A stretch of 15,102 nucleotides of DNA from Opitutia bacterium UBA6410 (GTDB taxonomy: Bacteria > Verrucomicrobiota > Verrucomicrobiia > Opitutales > Intestinicryptomonadaceae): the NCBI GenBank assembly GCA_002437405.1, contig DJPO01000116.1, forward strand, positions 12,888 to 27,989. Direction: 5' to 3'. Numbering within the stretch: the stretch's first letter is position 1; every line of letters begins with the position of its first letter. This document shows, in pieces, positions 7,069-15,102 of this stretch. The notes under the pieces are model-generated. The model was given only the letters and a program-made list of their open reading frames with translations. It searched no databases and had not been told where the DNA came from. The translations under genes were made by a program, and so were the position numbers.

Positions 7069-7856
7069 TTTTGACGATACTGATATTTGCCGCGGGCGCG
7101 TTTTACGGGGCGTCCGCACTCGCGGGGGCGCGAACCGCCGACGCCCGCGGGTCGCTGCGTTTTGCGGCGGCGGGATTTGCGGCGCAGACGCTCGCGCTGG
7201 CGTGGTACGGCTTTGCGGCGCGGAATCTGCCGACGGTCACGGCATACGGGCTGCTCGAGACGATAGTCTGGCTTTTCGCGCTGATACACATAGCCCTTTC
7301 GCTCGCGACGCGCAGGCGTTTTACGGGGACGTTTTCGATGCTCCCCGCGTGCGTGCTTTCGCTTCTGCCGCTCGGCTGCCCGATGTTCTCGGGGTCGGCG
7401 GAGGGCGCGGCTGGGGTCGGGTTCTCGGCGGCGGTCGGGCTGCACGCGGTTTTCGCGGCGGTCGCGTACGCGTTCGTCGCGGTGTCGGCGTGCTGCGGGG
7501 CGATATATTTGAAGCTCGAAAAATCGCTCAAAGACAAAACCGCCGCGCTCGGGACGTGTCCGCCGCTCGAGACGCTCGGCAGGTTCGGGGCGATGTGTGC
7601 GGGCTCGGCGTTTTTCGCGACGGTGCTGGCGGTAGCCGCAGGGGCGGCGGCGGCGGAATCTTTCGCGATGGACTCGCCCGCGGGCTACGCGAAAATCGCG
7701 GCTGGGGCGATTCTGCTGGGCGTGCTGTTTGCGGTTTTCGTTGCAAACGCCCTTTTTAAAGTAGGCGGCGCGGCTTTCGCGCGGCTGGAAATCCTCTCGG
7801 GGATAATCGCGCTTTTGGCGGTAGTCCCCGTCGAACTCTTCAATCTCACGAAATGA
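7065..7856 (+). CDS. HemX/CcsA-like polytopic membrane protein (cytochrome c assembly family)
   Basis: The 263 residues form about eight hydrophobic segments (near 1-20, 31-51, 62-82, 90-107, 118-149, 174-198, 208-231 and 241-258), so this is an inner-membrane protein. Segment order and phrases such as YGLLETIVWLFALIHIAL (61-78) and GLHAVFAAVAYAFVAVSAC (125-143) resemble the cytochrome c assembly protein family (CcsA, CcmC, HemX, YpjD). The tryptophan-rich WWD haem-handling motif of true CcsA/CcmC proteins is absent. Only two histidines are present (His75, His127), both in or at the edge of membrane segments and possible haem ligands. This fits HemX/YpjD better than a haem lyase. The sequence is strongly enriched in Ala. 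Overlaps of 4 nt on both sides (ATGA with hemH, ATGA with rnr) tie it to haem synthesis, suggesting haem handling or control of haem synthesis; the precise function is unproven. Confidence 0.75.
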   Translation: MILTILIFAAGAFYGASALAGARTADARGSLRFAAAGFAAQTLALAWYGFAARNLPTVTAYGLLETIVWLFALIHIALSLATRRRFTGTFSMLPACVLSLLPLGCPMFSGSAEGAAGVGFSAAVGLHAVFAAVAYAFVAVSACCGAIYLKLEKSLKDKTAALGTCPPLETLGRFGAMCAGSAFFATVLAVAAGAAAAESFAMDSPAGYAKIAAGAILLGVLFAVFVANALFKVGGAAFARLEILSGIIALLAVVPVELFNLTK

Positions 7857-10300
7857 AAGACGACATAAAAGAAAATCTGCTCGGGCTTATGCGCTCCAAG
7901 AGCTATACGCCGCTAACTCTTCCGCAACTCGCGACGGCTTTGGATTTGCCGAAAAAGTCCCGCCCCAAGCTCAAGAAGATTCTCGAGTCCCTGCTCGCCG
8001 ACGGCACTGCGGCGAAGGTCAAGGGCGACAGATACGGAGTCTCGGGCGATTTGAATCTGCTTGCGGGGACAATCGCCTTCCGCCAGAGCGGCGGCGCGTT
8101 TCTCGACGTTCCCGACCACAGGGGCAGCATAGAAATCCGCCCCGAAGACACGGGCGTTGCGCTCAACGGCGACAAGGTTTTGGCACGCATTCTGCCGACC
8201 TCCTTCCGCCCCCGCAGAATGTCGGGCGGGCGCAAACGCTGGGACGCCGTCGAAGACGACTCCCGCAAGTTCGCGAAAGTCGTCAGGATTCTCGAGCGCG
8301 CGACGGACAAGGTTGTCGGGACTCTCCGCCGCTCGTACGGCTTCTGGCACGTCGTCCCCGACGACCCGCGCTTTTTCTACGACGTGATTGTCGCCGACCC
8401 GTCCAAGTCCGCGATAAAGCCCGCGCCCAAGGAGAACGACAAGGTTGTCGTAAAGCTCAACGACTGGGTTCAGCGGCATATGAATCCCACGGGCGAAATC
8501 GTCGAGGACTTGGGCGTAAGCCACACCCCGATGGCGGAGTACAGGGCGATTTTGGTAAAATACAACCTCTCGGAGACGTTCCCGCCCGAAGTCGAGGCGG
8601 AGGCGGCGGGCTTGCCCGACAGCGTCTCGGCGCGCGACATCTCGGGGCGTTTCGACGCGCGCTCGATTCCGACGATTACAATCGACCCCGAGGACGCAAA
8701 GGATTTCGACGACGCGCTCTCGCTGCGCACTCTCGAAAACGGCAACCGCGAAATCGGCATACACATAGCGGACGTTTCGCGCTACGTGCGCCAAAACACG
8801 CCGCTCGACCGCGAGGCTGCAAAGCGAGGCAACTCGACGTACCTTGTCGGGACGGTAATCCCGATGCTTCCGTTCAAGCTTTCCAACGGAATTTGCAGCT
8901 TGGTCGAGGACAGGGACAGGCTGGTGAAAAGCGTGTTCATCGAATACGATTCGTCCGCAAATATTGTCTCGACGCGGTTTGCAAATTCGGTAATCCGCAG
9001 CTCGAAGCGTCTTTCGTACGATCAGGCGCACGCGCTTTTGACGCTCGATTCGCTCGAAGAGGCGGCGGCGGTAAAACCGCCAGAAAACTACGAAACCGCG
9101 TTTTCGGGCAAGGCGTTGTCGGAGATGTCCAAGGGCGAACTTTCGGCGTTGCGCGATATGGTGCGCGACTTGTGGAAAGTCGCGGCAAAACTGCGTTCGC
9201 GCAGAATGAAGGCGGGCAGCCTCGACCTCGATATGCCCGAATTTAAAATCTTCTGCGACAAGGACGGCTACGCCGACAGAATCGAGAAAATCGAGTACAA
9301 CGAAAGCCACCAGCTCGTCGAGGAATTTATGCTCGCGGCTAATCAGGAAGTCGCCAAGGCGCTGTTCGGCGCGAAAATCCCGTACATCTCGCGCGTGCAC
9401 GACGATCCCGACCCCGACAAGCTCGCCGAGCTGCGCGACCAGCTCGAGCCGTTCGGAATCCATTGCGGCGACCTCACCCGCCGAAAGGAAATCGTCGGGC
9501 TTTTGGCGCAAATCAACGCCCACCCACAGGCGTACATTTTGAAGACGATGTTCCTGCGCAGTCTAAAGCGCGCCGAGTACCGCGCCAGCCCCGACGGGCA
9601 CTACGGCTTGTATATGCACTATTACGCGCATTTTACATCGCCCATACGCCGCTACGCCGACCTCACCGTCCACAGGTGTTTCGACAGAATGCTGCGCGAG
9701 CGCAATATGCCGACTGCCCCGAAATATTCTCCTATTGCCCGCTCGAAGAACGACTTGGAGTCCGTCGCCAACGCGATAACCAAGACCGAGGGCGCGAGCA
9801 CCGAGGCGGAGCGCGAGTCCAACAAAATCAAGCTCGTGGAATTCTTCGAGCGCAGAATCGGCAAAAACAACGCGTTCGAGGCGGTGATTACGTCGCTTAC
9901 AAACCACGGGTTCTTCGTCGACCTCACGCAGTCGTCGGCGTACGGATTCGTCCATCTGCGCACGTTCCGCGACGACATCTACCGCCTTTCGGACGACGGC
10001 ACGGAGCTTGTCGGACGCCGCACGGGCTCGACTTTCCGCGCGGGCGACAAGGTCTTCGTCGATGTCGAGAGCGTGGACAGGTTCAAGCGTCAAATCGACT
10101 TCCATATGGCGGACTGCCCGCAGCCCGAACCCGACAGAAGCGCGGACTCGGCGTCGGGCTTTAAAATCGGCAAGGTCTCCCGCGGGGGCGAACGCCGCTC
10201 GGACAAAAACGGCGGCGGCAAAAAACCGAAGGCGGGGCGCGGCAAAAGAGCCGACAAAAAGCGCGGCGGCAAGCCCAAAAAACACGGCAAACGCCGCTAA
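7853..10300 (+). CDS. rnr: Ribonuclease R
   Basis: RNase R is a processive 3'-5' exoribonuclease of the RNB family that degrades structured RNA and takes part in RNA quality control. The 815 residues show an N-terminal winged-helix region (about 1-65), cold-shock-like OB domains (about 66-225), the RNB catalytic domain (about 260-600), an S1 RNA-binding domain (about 673-753) and a basic tail (769-815) rich in Lys, Arg and Gly. The catalytic motif is TITIDPEDAKDFDDALS at 274-290, in which Asp278, Asp284, Asp286 and Asp287 correspond to the Mg-binding aspartates of E. coli RNase R. GNSTYLVGTVIPMLP at 326-340 and HYYAHFTSPIRRYADL in the later RNB region are further family signatures. Domain order and length match RNase R rather than RNase II. 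The start overlaps the membrane-protein gene by 4 nt (ATGA), making rnr the last gene of the haem block; a terminator follows immediately. Confidence 0.96.
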   Translation: MKDDIKENLLGLMRSKSYTPLTLPQLATALDLPKKSRPKLKKILESLLADGTAAKVKGDRYGVSGDLNLLAGTIAFRQSGGAFLDVPDHRGSIEIRPEDTGVALNGDKVLARILPTSFRPRRMSGGRKRWDAVEDDSRKFAKVVRILERATDKVVGTLRRSYGFWHVVPDDPRFFYDVIVADPSKSAIKPAPKENDKVVVKLNDWVQRHMNPTGEIVEDLGVSHTPMAEYRAILVKYNLSETFPPEVEAEAAGLPDSVSARDISGRFDARSIPTITIDPEDAKDFDDALSLRTLENGNREIGIHIADVSRYVRQNTPLDREAAKRGNSTYLVGTVIPMLPFKLSNGICSLVEDRDRLVKSVFIEYDSSANIVSTRFANSVIRSSKRLSYDQAHALLTLDSLEEAAAVKPPENYETAFSGKALSEMSKGELSALRDMVRDLWKVAAKLRSRRMKAGSLDLDMPEFKIFCDKDGYADRIEKIEYNESHQLVEEFMLAANQEVAKALFGAKIPYISRVHDDPDPDKLAELRDQLEPFGIHCGDLTRRKEIVGLLAQINAHPQAYILKTMFLRSLKRAEYRASPDGHYGLYMHYYAHFTSPIRRYADLTVHRCFDRMLRERNMPTAPKYSPIARSKNDLESVANAITKTEGASTEAERESNKIKLVEFFERRIGKNNAFEAVITSLTNHGFFVDLTQSSAYGFVHLRTFRDDIYRLSDDGTELVGRRTGSTFRAGDKVFVDVESVDRFKRQIDFHMADCPQPEPDRSADSASGFKIGKVSRGGERRSDKNGGGKKPKAGRGKRADKKRGGKPKKHGKRR

Positions 10301-10325
10301 AATGCCCTGCTCGGGGCGGCATTTT
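10299..10325 (+). terminator. Probable intrinsic terminator after rnr
   Basis: AAAATGCC at 10299-10306 pairs perfectly with GGCATTTT at 10318-10325 around an 11-nt GC-rich loop, and the right arm ends in four T residues. The stem begins inside the rnr stop codon. The shape fits a rho-independent terminator closing the hemG-rnr block. The T run is short and forms part of the stem, so efficiency is uncertain. Confidence 0.65.
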
Positions 10326-10331
10326 AATTGC

Positions 10332-10360
10332 TTGACTCTCCGTAAAAAAAAGCAAAATCT
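10332..10360 (+). promoter_or_regulatory. Possible weak sigma70-like promoter upstream of the oxidoreductase gene
   Basis: TTGACT at 10332-10337 matches the -35 consensus at five of six positions. At 17 bp spacing the -10 position reads AAATCT (10355-10360), a poor match. If used, transcription would start near 10367 and run through the hairpin at 10376-10402. This is a candidate only. Confidence 0.25.
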
Positions 10361-10375
10361 CTATTAAAGGGGGCG

Positions 10376-10410
10376 GAAATTGCCGATTCAGACGGCAAAT
10401 TCGTCTTTTT
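10376..10410 (+). promoter_or_regulatory. Hairpin with T run in the leader of the oxidoreductase-ThuA unit
   Basis: GAAATTGCCG at 10376-10385 and CGGCAAATTC at 10393-10402 form a 10-bp inverted repeat with one mismatch around the 7-nt loop ATTCAGA. It is followed by GTCTTTTTA with five T residues at 10406-10410. As RNA this resembles an intrinsic terminator or attenuator; as DNA it is a dyad that could be an operator. It lies 38 bp before the ATG of the oxidoreductase gene and 50 bp after the rnr terminator, so a simple second terminator for rnr is also possible. Confidence 0.5.
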
Positions 10411-10426
10411 ATCTTTCAATTATACT

Positions 10427-10432
10427 TATAAT
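10427..10432 (+). promoter_or_regulatory. Consensus -10 hexamer TATAAT close to the start codon
   Basis: A perfect TATAAT ends 7 bp before the ATG at 10440, inside the AT-rich segment 10410-10435, which also holds TATACT at 10421-10426. Normal spacing would place the RNA start at about 10439-10440, on the start codon itself. No good -35 is present at 16-18 bp (TCTTTT at 10404-10409). No Shine-Dalgarno sequence precedes the ATG, which is consistent with a leaderless mRNA but does not prove one. Confidence 0.4.
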
Positions 10433-10439
10433 TACACCT

Positions 10440-11798
<1,359 letters not shown>

Positions 11799-11804
11799 TA
11801 TAAC

Positions 11805-11808
11805 GGAG
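11805..11808 (+). promoter_or_regulatory. Ribosome binding site of the ThuA-domain gene
   Basis: GGAG at 11805-11808 stands 10 nt before the ATG at 11819, in the AT-rich gap after the oxidoreductase gene. It is the clearest Shine-Dalgarno-like sequence upstream of any start in the window and supports this start choice. Confidence 0.5.
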
Positions 11809-11818
11809 ATTTTACATT

Positions 11819-14800
11819 ATGAAAAAATTTACTCTTTTATTCTGCGCCGCCGCGGTTGCATTTTCCGCCGCGCTCACGTCCCATGCGCAGGTCATAACAC
11901 GCTATTGGCCCGATCCGGTCTTCGACGCGGGCAGAATCAAGGCTCTTCACGACGGCGTTCCCGCAAAACCCGCCGCCACTCCCAAGAAGGCTCGCAAGAT
12001 TCTCGTGTTCTCGCGCACCTGCGGCTTCCGCCACTACGGCGGTATCGTCGCGGCCAAGGAGGTCTTCAAGAATATGGGCGAAAAGCTCGGAGTCTGGGAA
12101 GCAGTCATTTCCGACGACGTTAACGAGTTCACTCCCGAAAACCTCAAGAAGTACGACGCCGTCGTCCTCAACAACCCGACCGCCGCGTGCTTCGGCCCGA
12201 CAAACCTCGAGATGACCAAAATGAAGCCCGAAGAGGCGAAGGCTGCCGTCGAAAAATCCAGACAGTACGTCAAAAACCTCGTGGACTTCGTAAACAACGG
12301 CGGCGGCGTGCTCGGCTTGCACTCGTCCCCCGACTGCTACAACTACGACAATATTCGCGACTGGCGCTACACCAACCTCATCGGCGGCGAATTCATCGGC
12401 CACCCGTGGGGCTACGGCAGCTGGGGCGGCGTTTCGTATCCCAAGTATATGTACAGAATCGACGACGAAAAATCGCCGATAACCAAGGGCATCTGGCCGA
12501 CCAACGGCTTTATGTTCGCCGACGAAGTATATATGATGGGCAAGTCGTTCGACCGCACAAAGTGCCGCGTTCTCGTAAGCTTGGACGTCGAACAAAGCTA
12601 TGTCCCGAGCGAAAGGGTGCGCCTCAACGGGCTCTGGATTCGTCAGGACAAGGACATTCCCGTAATCTGGATTAAAAACGAAGGCAAGGGCAGAGTAGCC
12701 TACACGTCCATTGGGCACGACTGGAACAACTATCCCAATCCCAAGTATCAGGAAATGCTGATGCGCTTGGCGCAGTTCGCAATCGGCGACCTCGAAGCCG
12801 ACACGACTCCCCTCCCGCAAAACCACAAGCGCGCAATCGGCGCGATGGAGGAAGCCCCGACTCTCGAACAGCTCTCGGCACTCGCCAACACAAACTACGG
12901 CGAAAAGGACAAGGAAATCAACGAAATCATCTTCGGCGTCTTCGCAAACAACTTCGACAAAGACTATTGCGAAAAGGTCGAAAAATTCGTCTACGACCAG
13001 ATTTCCAAGAAAATCGGCACGGAATTCTACCGCTCCTTTATGGCGGAAATGCTCTGGGCGACGGGTATCTCGAGCAAAACAAGCTGCAAGAAGTTCGAAA
13101 AGCTCGCGAAGAAAGTCGAATTCGACGGAATCCGCTCGCGCATAGAAAACGCGATTGACCACTTCAAGCACAAGCAGAACGTCCCATACGCAAAGGAACA
13201 CAAGTATAAACTGCCCAAGGAATTGCCCGAAGGCTACAAGGCTCAGGCAAGACTGATGAAGTTCCTCGCCGACAACCCCGATGTAGACATTCCCGAATAC
13301 CTCAACTTCGGCGTGCTCGACGCAGGCGGCAAGGCTCGTCTGATTTACACAATCGCCTCCCGCAACGGCGACCTCTCCGAAGCCCTCAAGCTCCAGCCCG
13401 AATCCGCCGAAATGACCGTAGCCCTCGCTCTCGCGGCGGCGCAAAGCGGCTCGGCAAAGGACATCGACAATATCCTCAAGGGCGCGAAATACCTAAGCGG
13501 CGGGAACATCGAAAACGCGGCGTCCTACATAGTCTCCATTAAATCGCCCGATGTAGCAAAAGTTCTCCTCGAAAAAATCAACAAGGCCGACAATGCCGAA
13601 ACCGCTCTGATTTCCGCGTGCCTGGTCAAGATGAACCTCGACTCCATGGTCAAGGAAATCTTCGCGGGCTACGAAAGCAAGTCCCCCGAACTCCGCGCCG
13701 CGACGATGAAGACCGCAACGAGCATCGCCAATGCCGAAGTCTTCTCGACCGTCGCAAAGATTATCGCGACCGAAAACGACAAAAAGACCAAGGCGGAAGC
13801 TATCAAGGCTCTGATGCGCACCGCCCAAGCCTGCTTCGAGGCGGAAATGTTCAACGATGTCGAAGCCGCCTACGCAAAGGCGGACGCCGCAACGCGCAAA
13901 ATGCTCCTGCGCTTGGTTCGCTACGCCTCCAGCGACAAGGCGGCAAAGCTCTGCGAAGACGCCTACTCCAAGGGTCTCAAGACCGAGGCAATCAAGGCTC
14001 TCGGCGAATTCGACAACGGCTTGGCTTTCGAACCGCTCGTTAAAATCGCAAAGGCAGGCGACGAACGCGAAAAGACCATCGCGCAAATAGCGATAACCGA
14101 CGTCGCAAACCGCTGCGGATTCGACAACGCCACTGCCGACTACATCGTCCAAAACGCCGTCCGTCAGGAGGAAAAGGACAAAGCAATCGAAATTATGGTC
14201 AAAAAGCCCACCCCGTATTGCATCAAGCTCCTCAAAAAAATGGGGCGCAACGCGGAAGCCGAAAAGGCGCAGGCCGCAATCGCGAAAATCAAGACCAAAT
14301 ACCTCTGCTCTGAAGGCAGCGTCAACTTCAAGGAAGCCTTGGACAAGAACCCGAAAACACGCTGGTCGACCAACGTTCCGATACGCAAAAAACAGTGGTT
14401 TGCAATCGACTTCGGCTACGCTCAGACTGTCGGCGAAATCGACTTCGACCTCGGCGCGTCGCAAAACGATTTCCCGAGTGAATTCAAGGTTATGGCGGGC
14501 CCGTCCGTCGCAACCGCAAAGGAAGTCGACGCGCTCGTCTTCAAGGACGGCAGCGTGCTGAAAGTCGCGTTCGAAAAGCCCATAACGGCGCAGGTCTTCA
14601 AGATTCTCGTAACTGCCGACAAAACCGCCTACTGGTGGTCGATTCACGAGCTCGAAATCAAGGAGGAATTCGACGCCTCGAAATTGCAGGGCAAGCCGCA
14701 ATTCTTCTTCAACAATGTCGGAATCGACTTCACCAACGCGCTCGACGGTTCGGAGGGCTCGCGTTGGACGAGCGGGAACTTTATCCGCAAGGGTGCGTCC

Positions 14801-15064
14801 TTTGCGGTAGATTTCCGCAAGAAGACGGAAGTCTCGAAGTTGGTATTCAATTTGGGCAATTCGGTAAACGACTTCCCCCCGCAGTTTAAAATCTACGCGG
14901 GTTCTTCCGCCAACAACGCAGTAGAAACTGCGTTCAAGGCGCAGAAGAACGGAAACGTATTGGAGGTAGTTTTCCCGAAGGCCTTGAATATCCGCTATCT
15001 CAAGGTAGTATCCGACAGCGACACCAAGAGCTGGTGGTCAATCCACGAGTTCAGCTGGAAATAG
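11819..15064 (+). CDS. Secreted ThuA-domain protein with helical-repeat middle and two C-terminal F5/8 type C-like domains
   Basis: This 1081-residue protein starts with a Sec signal peptide (likely cleavage S-H-A before Gln24), so it is exported. Residues 57-325 form a ThuA-like domain of the class I glutamine amidotransferase-like fold: KILVFSRTCGFRHYGG at 60-75, the turn NNGGGVLGLHSSPD at 159-172, IGGEFIGHPWGYGSWGG at 188-204, FADEVYMM at 233-240, and GRVAYTSIGHDW at 291-302. Residues 345-825 are Lys/Ala/Glu-rich and look wholly helical, probably HEAT-like repeats. Two tandem discoidin-like (F5/8 type C) domains follow at about 829-948 and 962-1080. They share the patterns RWST/RWTS, NDFPSEFKV/NDFPPQFKI and WWSIHE, evidence of an internal duplication. 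Such domains usually bind glycans or cell surfaces. No sorting or anchor motif is seen at the C-terminus. ThuA domains are linked to trehalose and related disaccharide use through keto-sugars; the adjacent oxidoreductase supports this, but the substrate and reaction are unknown. Confidence 0.9.
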   Translation: MKKFTLLFCAAAVAFSAALTSHAQVITRYWPDPVFDAGRIKALHDGVPAKPAATPKKARKILVFSRTCGFRHYGGIVAAKEVFKNMGEKLGVWEAVISDDVNEFTPENLKKYDAVVLNNPTAACFGPTNLEMTKMKPEEAKAAVEKSRQYVKNLVDFVNNGGGVLGLHSSPDCYNYDNIRDWRYTNLIGGEFIGHPWGYGSWGGVSYPKYMYRIDDEKSPITKGIWPTNGFMFADEVYMMGKSFDRTKCRVLVSLDVEQSYVPSERVRLNGLWIRQDKDIPVIWIKNEGKGRVAYTSIGHDWNNYPNPKYQEMLMRLAQFAIGDLEADTTPLPQNHKRAIGAMEEAPTLEQLSALANTNYGEKDKEINEIIFGVFANNFDKDYCEKVEKFVYDQISKKIGTEFYRSFMAEMLWATGISSKTSCKKFEKLAKKVEFDGIRSRIENAIDHFKHKQNVPYAKEHKYKLPKELPEGYKAQARLMKFLADNPDVDIPEYLNFGVLDAGGKARLIYTIASRNGDLSEALKLQPESAEMTVALALAAAQSGSAKDIDNILKGAKYLSGGNIENAASYIVSIKSPDVAKVLLEKINKADNAETALISACLVKMNLDSMVKEIFAGYESKSPELRAATMKTATSIANAEVFSTVAKIIATENDKKTKAEAIKALMRTAQACFEAEMFNDVEAAYAKADAATRKMLLRLVRYASSDKAAKLCEDAYSKGLKTEAIKALGEFDNGLAFEPLVKIAKAGDEREKTIAQIAITDVANRCGFDNATADYIVQNAVRQEEKDKAIEIMVKKPTPYCIKLLKKMGRNAEAEKAQAAIAKIKTKYLCSEGSVNFKEALDKNPKTRWSTNVPIRKKQWFAIDFGYAQTVGEIDFDLGASQNDFPSEFKVMAGPSVATAKEVDALVFKDGSVLKVAFEKPITAQVFKILVTADKTAYWWSIHELEIKEEFDASKLQGKPQFFFNNVGIDFTNALDGSEGSRWTSGNFIRKGASFAVDFRKKTEVSKLVFNLGNSVNDFPPQFKIYAGSSANNAVETAFKAQKNGNVLEVVFPKALNIRYLKVVSDSDTKSWWSIHEFSWK

Positions 15065-15067
15065 TCA

Positions 15068-15102
15068 GCAAAATTGCGTGGCAATTTTGCGCGGTGATTT
15101 TT
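15068..15102 (+). terminator. Intrinsic terminator after the ThuA-domain gene
   Basis: GCAAAATTGC at 15068-15077 and GCAATTTTGC at 15081-15090 form a perfect 10-bp stem with a 3-nt loop, starting 3 nt after the stop codon. A run of five T residues at 15098-15102 reaches the window edge, 7 nt after the stem. The short gap before the T run is slightly unusual, but the structure very probably ends the oxidoreductase-ThuA unit. Confidence 0.75.

Noticed and set aside
7913..9523. Minus-strand open frame of 536 codons opposite rnr
   Set aside because: It is antisense to the catalytic part of RNase R and shows no recognisable motifs; it is a mirror of the codon bias of rnr.
11837..13444. Minus-strand open frames of 535 and 402 codons (the latter at 13493-14701) opposite the ThuA gene
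   Set aside because: Both are shadows of a strongly codon-biased gene; no domain, start context or promoter supports them.

Overview
The window carries ten intact protein genes. Five lie on the minus strand (81-4632) and five on the plus strand (4772-15064), with a divergent gap between the two sets at 4633-4771. I see no tRNA, rRNA, insertion sequence, integrase or CRISPR array. Coding DNA is GC-rich, while the few intergenic stretches are AT-rich. Most start codons lack a clear Shine-Dalgarno sequence. The gene content suggests a Gram-negative member of the Planctomycetota-Verrucomicrobiota-Chlamydiota group, probably Verrucomicrobiota: a Tat-exported Gfo/Idh/MocA oxidoreductase, a secreted ThuA protein with discoidin-type domains, and a secreted aldose epimerase. 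This placement is inferred from gene content, not from a marker gene.

The minus-strand block reads, in transcription order, trxB (thioredoxin reductase), prmA (ribosomal protein L11 methyltransferase), a YhaM-like OB-fold/HD phosphohydrolase, rdgB (non-canonical purine NTP pyrophosphatase) and galM (secreted aldose 1-epimerase). Spacing is tight (31 nt, 5 nt, a 4-nt overlap, a 1-nt overlap), so this is probably one operon of housekeeping and quality-control functions ending in an exported sugar enzyme.

The first plus-strand block reads hemG (HemY-type protoporphyrinogen/coproporphyrinogen oxidase), hemH (ferrochelatase), a HemX/CcsA-like polytopic membrane protein and rnr (RNase R). Each gene overlaps the next by exactly 4 nt (GTGA, ATGA, ATGA), so late haem synthesis is apparently translationally coupled to a major 3'-5' exoribonuclease. 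A hairpin directly after rnr probably ends this unit.

The second plus-strand block is a two-gene exported sugar-metabolism unit. It consists of a Tat-signal Gfo/Idh/MocA oxidoreductase followed 20 nt later by a 1081-residue secreted protein with a ThuA domain, a long helical middle and two tandem F5/8 type C-like domains. A perfect 10-bp hairpin followed by five T residues closes the unit at the window edge. The pairing recalls the cytoplasmic ThuA/ThuB keto-sugar pathway, but here both proteins appear to be exported; this is the most interesting part of the window. Upstream of it lie a terminator-like hairpin and a TATAAT placed so close to the start codon that a leaderless mRNA is possible.
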